DNA of 6,884 bases from an uncultured Oscillibacter sp. (GTDB lineage: Bacteria > Bacillota > Clostridia > Oscillospirales > Oscillospiraceae). A model generated the notes under the pieces. The model had not been told where the DNA came from. It worked only from the letters and a program-made list of their open reading frames with translations, and made no database searches. Shown piece by piece: positions 1 to 5,583 of the stretch; the stretch's first letter is position 1; each line of letters starts with the position of its first letter. A program made the position numbers and the translations under genes. The stretch lies in assembly GCA_902490355.1 (NCBI GenBank), contig CABUDN010000131.1, forward strand, positions 1-6,884, read 5' to 3'.

Positions 1-47
1 GACCACCGAGATCTACACTCTTTCCCTACACGACGCTCTTCCGATCT
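1..47 (+). other. Illumina TruSeq/P5 adapter contamination at contig end
   Basis: These 47 bases match the Illumina universal (P5 plus read 1 primer) adapter, which I recognise from memory, from its twelfth base to its end. They include CTACACGACGCTCTTCCGAT and finish with the ligation end CCGATCT at 41-47. On the minus strand this is the adapter read-through beginning AGATCGGAAGAGC, running on in frame from divIB. It codes for IGRASCRERV and a TAG stop, a peptide tail known as an adapter artefact in protein databases. It is not genomic DNA and should be trimmed. The likely cause is a short library insert whose read ran into the adapter and was assembled untrimmed. Confidence 0.98.
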
Positions 48-810
48 TCTGGATCAGATTAACGGTTCCATCGTCACCTCGCATATCAAATGTTCCGGTC
101 ATATTGTCTTGAATGGCGCCGCTCTCATCCAAAATCTGGCGCAGCATCCGCAGCTTCCGGTCGTAGTCCGCCCCATAGGAAAGCTGGATGGTAAAACGGC
201 CGTCATAGTCCATGGTCAGCATGGTGGGATCTCCCAGATGAATGGCATCGACATGCTCCAGCTCCTGACGATTCTCCAGCGCCGCCAGCAGAGACAGCAA
301 GCTGCTCTGCTGGGTGGTATACTCCGTTGCCAGAGCCAGCCGCGTTCCCACAGACGGCGCCAACAGCTCACAGCCATCGATCTGTGCATATTCCGCGGCC
401 GCCGCGGCCTCCTGCTGATCCACGATCTTCCCCGATGCGCTGACCAGCCATGCGCTGCCGTCCTGCACCACCGCCAGGGGAATGCTGCACTCCCGTACCT
501 GAATGAGCAGGGTATCCGGCAGCTTGCGGTTGATGGAAATTTCTTCAATATACGGCAGGGCACTGACAATGTTATTGGCCGCGGTATACTTGTTGAACAG
601 CACCAGGTTCGCTCCCTCGGCAATGCCGCTGGCCTCGCGGATCTCCTCCTCCGTATACCGCTGCTGCCCCGTGATGACCACGGTATCCACCCGGAAAAAC
701 AGCGTCAGTGCTGCCACAATGGCCCCGCAGATCACCAGGACCGACAGCAGCTTATAGAGGAAGCCAAAGCTTCCTCTTCTGCGCCGATTGGATTTTCTGC
801 GTCTGGCCAT
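48..810 (-). CDS. divIB: Cell division protein DivIB/FtsQ, 3' end missing (adapter chimera)
   Basis: DivIB (FtsQ in Gram-negatives) is a bitopic divisome protein that works with FtsL and DivIC to recruit and control the septal synthase. About 254 native residues are present. A very basic cytosolic tail (residues 2-12, mostly Arg/Lys) precedes one membrane helix at about 17-39. A POTRA domain follows at about 39-108 (FRVDTVVITG, YTEEEIREASGI, NRKLPDTLLIQVRE). An extracellular beta domain then runs to about 250, ending in TGTFDMRGDDGTVN. The ATG at 810 is supported by AGGAG seven bases upstream. It starts 18 bases after the murA stop, so it is the most downstream gene seen. The apparent stop at 13-15 is false: residues 256-265 and the TAG come from adapter, and residue 255 is a junction codon. 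Compared with the usual 250-290 residues, probably only a short C-terminal piece is lost. An alanine run (EAAAAAE, 134-140) lies in the beta domain. The family call is firm; the true end is unknown. Confidence 0.93.
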
Positions 811-817
811 ACCGGTT

Positions 818-822
818 CTCCT
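818..822 (-). promoter_or_regulatory. Ribosome binding site of divIB
   Basis: AGGAG on the minus strand, seven bases before the divIB ATG at 810, inside the 18-base gap after the murA TAA. It supports the chosen start and tight translation of divIB from the same message as murA. Confidence 0.85.
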
Positions 823-828
823 ACCTTT

Positions 829-2085
829 TTACTCTTCCGTGCGGATCACATCCGCTCCCAGGGCCCGCAGATCTCCCGCCAGGTCCTGATACCCCCGGTC
901 AATATGACCGATCTGGGTCACATGGGTGACACCTCCCGCACCCAGGGCTGCCACGCAAAGCGCCGCTCCGCCCCGCAGGTCCGTGCAGCGCACCGATGCG
1001 CCCCGCAGCGCCGGAACGCCGGTGACCACCGCCACCCGGCCCGACACCCGAATCCGCGCCCCCATCCGAACCAATTCGTCCACATGGCGGTAGCGGTTTT
1101 CAAAAATATTTTCTTCAAATACGGTGGCACCCCGGCTGCGCAGCAGTGCCGCCATCAGTATTGCCTGGGCATCCGTCGGAAAGCCGGGATAGGGCGCCGT
1201 CCGCACCGGCCCCACTGCCCGCAGCCGCTCCCGGCAGATGCAGGCAATGCCTGCCGCATCGGGACGGATCTGACATCCCGCCTCCCGCAAGGCCGCTGTG
1301 ACCGTGGACAAATGGCTCTCCCGGGCACCGCGCACAAAGATCTCCCCGCCGGCGGAAGCCGCCGCGCAAAGGTAAGTAGCTGCCGCAATCCGGTCCGGCA
1401 TGACCGTGTACGTGCCGCCATGGAGCGGCCGTCCGCCTTCCACTGTCACCGTGGAGCTTCCGGCTCCGCTGACCCGGGCACCGCAGGCATTGAGGAACCG
1501 TTCCAGATCCACAATCTCCGGCTCCCGGGCAGCGTTGGCAATCACCGTCGTTCCCTCGGCGCCGCAGGCGGCCAGCATGAGATTTTCCGTAGCACCTACG
1601 GAAGGAAATCCCAGCACCACTTCCCGGCCGGTCAAGTGTTCCGCCCGGCAGTGGAGCATGCCGCCCGCCTCACAAATCTCGGCTCCCAGTTCCCGCAGCC
1701 CGGACAGATGCAGGTCAATGGGCCGGGGACCCAGCTCACATCCGCCGGGATAGCTCAGCTCCGCCCGGCCGCAGCGGGCCAGAATGGCCCCCAGGAAAAT
1801 GGCGGAAGAGCGCATTTCCCGCATCAGTATATCAGAGATCGTCCAGCCGTTCAACCCGGCGGTGTCCACCACCAGGCTCTCGCCTTCCCAGCGGGCCGTA
1901 CATCCCAGTGCCTCCAAAATCCGCACGGAGGCGTTCACATCCCGCAGGTGCGGACAGCCCCGCAGCTCCACCTGACTGTTTGTCAGCAGCGTCGCCGCCA
2001 GAATCGGCAGCACACTGTTCTTGGCGCCCTGAACCGTCACCTCCCCCTGCAGGGGATGTTCCCCGGTAATGATTAGTTCCCTCAT
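829..2085 (-). CDS. murA: UDP-N-acetylglucosamine 1-carboxyvinyltransferase (MurA)
   Basis: MurA transfers enolpyruvate from PEP to UDP-GlcNAc in the cytosol, the first committed step of peptidoglycan synthesis. The 418-residue protein has the family's usual length, and its numbering nearly matches the E. coli enzyme. Visible residues are K22-N23 (GAKN), R92, the catalytic Cys at 116 in YPGGCELGPRP, R121, D305 in GFPTDAQA, R331 in ENRYRHV, R371 in DLRGGAA and R397 in HIDRGY. Cys rather than Asp at 116 is the residue fosfomycin alkylates, so the enzyme is expected to be fosfomycin-sensitive (from family knowledge). The frame is open up to an ATG at 2139. I chose the ATG at 2085 because GGAGG lies nine bases upstream, the protein then begins with the usual MRELIITG, and the 18 extra residues (MSSIGWFGKP...) look like leader DNA. 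Many Gram-positives have two MurA paralogues; which one this is cannot be told here. It lies between murG (64-base gap) and divIB (18-base gap). Confidence 0.97.
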   Translation of the reverse strand: MRELIITGEHPLQGEVTVQGAKNSVLPILAATLLTNSQVELRGCPHLRDVNASVRILEALGCTARWEGESLVVDTAGLNGWTISDILMREMRSSAIFLGAILARCGRAELSYPGGCELGPRPIDLHLSGLRELGAEICEAGGMLHCRAEHLTGREVVLGFPSVGATENLMLAACGAEGTTVIANAAREPEIVDLERFLNACGARVSGAGSSTVTVEGGRPLHGGTYTVMPDRIAAATYLCAAASAGGEIFVRGARESHLSTVTAALREAGCQIRPDAAGIACICRERLRAVGPVRTAPYPGFPTDAQAILMAALLRSRGATVFEENIFENRYRHVDELVRMGARIRVSGRVAVVTGVPALRGASVRCTDLRGGAALCVAALGAGGVTHVTQIGHIDRGYQDLAGDLRALGADVIRTEE

Positions 2086-2094
2086 ATCCGTTCC

Positions 2095-2099
2095 CCTCC
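2095..2099 (-). promoter_or_regulatory. Ribosome binding site that sets the murA start
   Basis: GGAGG (within TGGAGGGG) on the minus strand, nine bases before the ATG at 2085. The upstream in-frame ATG at 2139 has no comparable site, so this decides the start and gives a 418-residue MurA. Confidence 0.85.
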
Positions 2100-2107
2100 A
2101 CAACCAA

Positions 2108-2126
2108 GATGGTTTACCAAACCATC
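2108..2126 (-). repeat. Perfect 8-bp inverted repeat in the murG-murA gap
   Basis: GATGGTTT (2108-2115) and AAACCATC (2119-2126) are exact reverse complements separated by three bases, so the transcript could form a small hairpin. It lies between the murG stop and the murA Shine-Dalgarno, in the widest gap of the operon. On the transcribed strand the following bases are UUGGUUGUGG, not a U-tract, so it does not look like an intrinsic terminator. It could be a processing or stability element, or chance. The repeat is seen directly; any function is inference. Confidence 0.5.
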
Positions 2127-2149
2127 CTATGGAGGACAACGGCCGGAGG

Positions 2150-3286
2150 TTACCGAATGAGCTCCGTTACCGCCTGATAGATGCGTTCTGTTGCGTCCCG
2201 AACCCCCAGGGACGCCATGGCAGACGCCATACCGGCCCGGCGGGCTTCGTCATGGAGAATCCCGCAGGCAGTTTGAAACAGCTTCTGCCCGGAGCACTCC
2301 TGCTCCAGCAGCACTGCCGCACCGCCTGCCGCTTCCAGCACCCGGGCGTTTTTCTCCTGGTGATTGTTGGTGACATAGGGGGAGGGTACAATCAGCGCCG
2401 GAACCCCCAGCGCCGTCAGCTCACTGATGGTGGAAGCGCCCGCCCGGCAGATCACCAGGTCCGCAGCCCGCATCACCGGCGCCATATCATAGATGTACTC
2501 CCGCAGCTGCAGCGCCGGATGGGCCGCAAGGTCCACGCCCTTTTCCTGCAAAAGTCCGCGCATCATCGTATAGCCGCTGCTTCCGGCGCCGTGAATATGG
2601 TGGAACGGCTCCTTGGCCGCTTCCAGGGCCAGGAAATCCGCCATCTGCCGATTCATGCCGGAGGCCCCCAAAGAGCCCCAGAAGGAGACGATCAGAGGCC
2701 GCTCATCGTTCAGTCCCAGTCGGGACCGGGCCTCCTCCTTCGTCATGGAAAAGAAGTCCCCCCGCACCGGCGTGCCGGTGACCAGCACCTGATCCGGATG
2801 GCGGTAATGCTCCCGGCAGGCCTCAAAGCCCACCAGAATCCGGTCGGCATAGGGCTCCAGCATCCGGGTCGTCAGACCTGGTGTCATGTTGGACTCATGC
2901 ACCGCCGTGGGAATCCCCGCCTTGGCCGCCGCCTTCACAATGGGAAAGCTGGCATATCCGCCGGTCCCTACCACCACATCGGGCGAAAACTCCCGCAAAA
3001 TGGCCCGGGCTTCCCGTGGGGCCCGCATAAGATTGCACACGGAAATCAGATTATGCCGGATCTCCGCCGGGCGAAAGGACCGGTGAAAGCTGGAGATATG
3101 GACCGTGCGGAACGCATAGCCCGCCTTGGGAATCAGATCCTTCTCCAGTCCCCGTTCCGCACCGACAAACAAAAATTCTGTCGCCGGATCTTTTTCATGC
3201 ATCAGCTGTGCCAGCGCGATGGCCGGGTTGACATGCCCCGCCGTCCCGCCGCAGGTAAAAATCACGCGCCGCAGGCGCTGTTCCAT
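2150..3286 (-). CDS. murG: UDP-GlcNAc:lipid I N-acetylglucosaminyltransferase (MurG)
   Basis: MurG adds GlcNAc from UDP-GlcNAc to lipid I on the inner face of the membrane, giving lipid II. It is a GT-B glycosyltransferase of family GT28. The N-terminal acceptor domain shows TCGGTAGHVNPA (residues 11-22), GTGGYAS (107-113) and HESN (130-133, where many MurG have HEQN). The C-terminal donor domain starts near the linker VTGTPVRGDF (169-178). It has SFWGSLGA (201-208) where the classical form is GGSQGA, then RAGASTISE (281-289) and SPYVTNNHQEKN (302-313) for UDP-GlcNAc binding. The 378-residue length is slightly above the usual 350-370. I chose the ATG at 3286 because AGGAG sits nine bases before it. 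An in-frame ATG at 3295 would touch that AGGAG with no spacer. The Shine-Dalgarno overlaps the ftsW TAG, with 12 bases between stop and start, which suggests translational coupling. The family call is firm; the start rests on the spacing. Confidence 0.97.
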   Translation of the reverse strand: MEQRLRRVIFTCGGTAGHVNPAIALAQLMHEKDPATEFLFVGAERGLEKDLIPKAGYAFRTVHISSFHRSFRPAEIRHNLISVCNLMRAPREARAILREFSPDVVVGTGGYASFPIVKAAAKAGIPTAVHESNMTPGLTTRMLEPYADRILVGFEACREHYRHPDQVLVTGTPVRGDFFSMTKEEARSRLGLNDERPLIVSFWGSLGASGMNRQMADFLALEAAKEPFHHIHGAGSSGYTMMRGLLQEKGVDLAAHPALQLREYIYDMAPVMRAADLVICRAGASTISELTALGVPALIVPSPYVTNNHQEKNARVLEAAGGAAVLLEQECSGQKLFQTACGILHDEARRAGMASAMASLGVRDATERIYQAVTELIR

Positions 3287-3295
3287 TCCGCTCAT

Positions 3296-3300
3296 CTCCT
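3296..3300 (-). promoter_or_regulatory. murG ribosome binding site overlapping the ftsW stop codon
   Basis: On the minus strand TAGGAG merges the ftsW TAG (3299-3301) with the murG AGGAG (3296-3300). The spacer to the ATG at 3286 is nine bases, whereas the ATG at 3295 directly abuts the site. This favours the start at 3286 and suggests coupled translation of ftsW and murG. Confidence 0.8.
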
Positions 3301-4519
3301 ACCCCGCCTTTGTGGGTTTCATTTGTCGCGATACCGATAGGACGATTCCCATTTCCGCCAGCTGCATGGAAAGGGCCGTGCCGCCATAGCTGAAAAACGG
3401 GAGGGAAATTCCGGTGGTGGGCAGGAGGCCCGTCACCACGCCGATATTCAGGAAGGTCTGCAGGGCAATCAGTGTGGTCACACCCACCACCAGCAAGCTG
3501 CCGAAGCGGTCCCGGGCATGCAGGGCAATCCAGTATCCCCGCAGAATCAGCGCGGCAAAGAGCAGCATGATAATGGTAGCCCCAATCAATCCCAGCTCTT
3601 CGCAGACAATGGCAAAAATAAAGTCGTTGTGCTCTTCCGGCAGATACAAATACTTTTGCCGGCTCTTTCCCAGTCCCACGCCCAAAAGACCGCCGGACCC
3701 GATGGAAATCAGACTTTGCACAAGCTGGTAACCGTCTCCCTGGGCATCCAGCCACGGATTGTGCCACATGGCAATCCGGGACTGGCCATAGGTGATGATG
3801 CCGGAGAACATCAGGGCCGCCACACCGGCCGCACCGCCCACCGCAGCGATCACCCAGCCCAGATTGATGCCGCCTACCAGCATCAAAACCGCACCAGTAC
3901 CCAGAATCAGCACCGTACCGGACAAATGGGGTTCCATCAGCATGAACAGAGCGATCACGCCCATGATGATGAGATACGGAACAATTCCGTAGCGGGTGGT
4001 GTACATCTTATCCTTCTTCTTGGAAATGCTGTTGGAAAAGTACACCACCACAGCCACCTTGGCAATCTCAGAGGGCTGAAAGGTAAACAGTTCGCCCACA
4101 CCCAGCCAGCGAGTGGCGTTATTCCGGGTGACGGCAAACGGATTGCCGGGAATGACCACCAGCACCAGCAGGATAATGGCAAGATACAAAAGCGGCTTTG
4201 CCAGAGGCCGCAGGCGCTGGTAATTGAAGTGGCTGATCAGGAACATGGCGGCAATTCCCGCGATTGCAAAAATACCCTGACGGACGAAGTAATGCGTAGG
4301 GTCTCCATTGATGTAGTAAGCCGACGGGAAACTGGCCGAAAGCAGCATGACCAGACCGATGCCGGTGAGCAGAATCACCAGCAGGCAAAAGGGCAGATCG
4401 ATGGGACCCCGGGCCAGCTCCCGGCTCTCCTCTTCCTTTTCCCGCAGGCGCTGCATCCGCTGCTGACGGGCCAATGCCTCTTCCCGGGTCATGGGACGGC
4501 GGCGCTGTGTCTGAGCCAT
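3299..4519 (-). CDS. ftsW: SEDS-family peptidoglycan polymerase FtsW (SpoVE-like)
   Basis: FtsW is a polytopic SEDS glycosyltransferase that polymerises lipid II at the septum together with a class B penicillin-binding protein. The 406-residue product has a charged cytosolic N-terminus of about 40 residues (QRRRP, then ARQQRMQRLREKEEE). About ten hydrophobic segments follow, the first at about 42-64. Family motifs are NATRWLGVG (134-142), FQPSEIAK (147-154), NPWLDAQGDGYQLVQS (254-269) and LPEEHNDFIFA (293-303). D299 in the last is at the position of the catalytic Asp of RodA/FtsW. PTTGISLPFFSYGGT (367-381) is typical of FtsW/SpoVE. The ATG at 4519 follows AGGAGG by six bases; the in-frame ATG at 4546 has no such site. 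It is 39 bases after mraY and 12 before murG. In spore-formers this locus may carry SpoVE, the sporulation paralogue, and sequence alone does not separate the two. The family call is very firm; the choice of ftsW over spoVE is moderate. Confidence 0.94.
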   Translation of the reverse strand: MAQTQRRRPMTREEALARQQRMQRLREKEEESRELARGPIDLPFCLLVILLTGIGLVMLLSASFPSAYYINGDPTHYFVRQGIFAIAGIAAMFLISHFNYQRLRPLAKPLLYLAIILLVLVVIPGNPFAVTRNNATRWLGVGELFTFQPSEIAKVAVVVYFSNSISKKKDKMYTTRYGIVPYLIIMGVIALFMLMEPHLSGTVLILGTGAVLMLVGGINLGWVIAAVGGAAGVAALMFSGIITYGQSRIAMWHNPWLDAQGDGYQLVQSLISIGSGGLLGVGLGKSRQKYLYLPEEHNDFIFAIVCEELGLIGATIIMLLFAALILRGYWIALHARDRFGSLLVVGVTTLIALQTFLNIGVVTGLLPTTGISLPFFSYGGTALSMQLAEMGIVLSVSRQMKPTKAG

Positions 4520-4525
4520 AGGATC

Positions 4526-4531
4526 CCTCCT
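4526..4531 (-). promoter_or_regulatory. Ribosome binding site that sets the ftsW start
   Basis: AGGAGG on the minus strand, six bases before the ATG at 4519. The alternative in-frame ATG at 4546 is preceded by AAGCATTTGAAGCC, which has no Shine-Dalgarno. The protein is therefore taken to begin MAQTQRRR. Confidence 0.85.
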
Positions 4532-4558
4532 CTCTCCAAAAGACATGGCTTCAAATGC

Positions 4559-5542
4559 TTAATACCTTCCTTGAATGCCCAGATATGCCACCACGCAGCA
4601 TACCAGCGTAATGGCGGAAAACACGCCCACCAGTTTGTCTTCGCTCCATCCGGACAGTTCCAGATGATGGTGCAGAGGTGCCATTTTGAAAAACCGTTTT
4701 CCATGTGTGAGCTTGAAGTATCCCACCTGGATGATATCGCTGAGCGTCTCGGCAATGTAAATAATTCCCACCGGAATCAAAATCAGAGGCATATCCATGG
4801 CAAAGCCCAATGCCGCCACGGCGCCGCCCAAAAAGAGGCTGCCGGTATCTCCCATGAAGGTCTTGGCCGGATGGTGGTTATAGACGAAAAACGCCGCAAG
4901 CCCGCCTGCCAGAGCCGCAGGGAAAAGCGGAAGGGGCGTCAAATGCCACATGCAGGCCACCACCGTGAAAAACACCATCACCACAAAGGTGACACTGGTA
5001 GCCAGGCCGTCGATTCCATCCGTAAGGTTGACGGCATTGACGCATCCGACAATGACAAAGGCCGCAAAAACCAGGTATACCAGCCAGTTCACCGTGATTG
5101 TGGCATTGACGAAGGGAAAATACAGCCGATTGGTCAAAAGTCCTTCATACCGCATCAGGCACAAAAAGACCACGGCCGCAGCCAGCTGCAGCACAAATTT
5201 CTGCTTGGCAGTCAAGCCCTCGTTTTGATGCTGACGCACCTTGCGGTAATCATCCACAAATCCAATCAGGCCGAAAATCAGCGCAAAGAGGTAAACGTAC
5301 AAATGCGTAAATTTCCCATTCAGCATCTGTCCCCAGCCCAGTATAAATACCGTCACACCGGCGCCGATGATAAACATGATGCCGCCCATGGTGGGGGTTC
5401 CGGCTTTTCCGGCATGCCAAGTGGGACCGTCCTCCCGAATCTCCTGTCCCGCCTTGAGCTTGCGCAGTTCCGGAATCAAAAACCGGCCGATCAGCAGCGT
5501 CAGTACAAAACTCACCACCGCGGCCAAAATGGTTATCTCCAT
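4559..5542 (-). CDS. mraY: Phospho-N-acetylmuramoyl-pentapeptide transferase (MraY)
   Basis: MraY is the integral membrane enzyme that moves phospho-MurNAc-pentapeptide from UDP to undecaprenyl phosphate, making lipid I. The 327-residue protein has the usual length and about ten membrane helices with cytosolic active-site loops. Visible motifs are GPTWHAGKAGTPTMGG (39-54), the metal and catalytic DDYRK (97-101), NLTDGIDGLA (172-181), FMGDTGSLFLGG (229-240, with the conserved Asp at 232) and the loop APLHHHLELSGW (288-299, His 291-293). All key acidic and histidine residues are intact, so the enzyme should be active. The ATG at 5542 has AGGAG ten bases upstream in a purine-rich leader. It begins 41 bases after the murE stop and ends 39 bases before ftsW. 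The usual neighbours murF (upstream) and murD (downstream) are missing from these gaps. Confidence 0.98.
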   Translation of the reverse strand: MEITILAAVVSFVLTLLIGRFLIPELRKLKAGQEIREDGPTWHAGKAGTPTMGGIMFIIGAGVTVFILGWGQMLNGKFTHLYVYLFALIFGLIGFVDDYRKVRQHQNEGLTAKQKFVLQLAAAVVFLCLMRYEGLLTNRLYFPFVNATITVNWLVYLVFAAFVIVGCVNAVNLTDGIDGLATSVTFVVMVFFTVVACMWHLTPLPLFPAALAGGLAAFFVYNHHPAKTFMGDTGSLFLGGAVAALGFAMDMPLILIPVGIIYIAETLSDIIQVGYFKLTHGKRFFKMAPLHHHLELSGWSEDKLVGVFSAITLVCCVVAYLGIQGRY

Positions 5543-5552
5543 CTCTCTCCCT

Positions 5553-5557
5553 CTCCT
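5553..5557 (-). promoter_or_regulatory. Ribosome binding site of mraY
   Basis: AGGAG on the minus strand, ten bases before the ATG at 5542, within a run of purines (AAAAAGGAGAGGGAGAGAG). A second weaker match, GGGAG, lies four bases from the start. Either supports the chosen ATG. Confidence 0.7.
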
Positions 5558-5583
5558 TTTTCTCTCCCGTTCAAAATCCGCTC

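Noticed and set aside
393..407. Two CCGCGG palindromes around a GCGGCCGC site in divIB
   Set aside because: They fall in the codons for an alanine run (EAAAAAE) and follow from GCC/GCG codon choice; no sign of a cloning joint or regulatory site.
1585..1603. Inverted repeat TTCCGTA-GCACC-TACGGAA inside murA
   Set aside because: A 7-bp stem within a conserved coding stretch, with no U-tract and no gene border nearby; best explained by chance under codon constraint.
109..2076. Very long open frame on the plus strand (655 codons), antisense to divIB and murA
   Set aside because: The product is rich in His, Arg, Gln and Pro with no recognisable domain, and it spans two genes with clear catalytic residues on the other strand. 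It is a shadow caused by GC-rich codon use.
2086..2139. N-terminal extension of MurA from the ATG at 2139 (18 extra residues)
   Set aside because: No Shine-Dalgarno precedes it, the family starts at the downstream Met, and the extension covers the hairpin and the real ribosome binding site.
2069..3340. Plus-strand open frame of 423 codons antisense to murG
   Set aside because: Low-complexity His/Arg/Gln-rich translation crossing gene borders; the minus strand encodes an intact MurG with all motifs.
3269..4453. The 12-mer CCGCAGGCGCTG occurs three times (3269, 4208, 4442)
   Set aside because: All three encode Gln-Arg-Leu-Arg in the same frame with preferred codons in murG and ftsW; spacing is irregular, so this is codon bias and not a repeat family.
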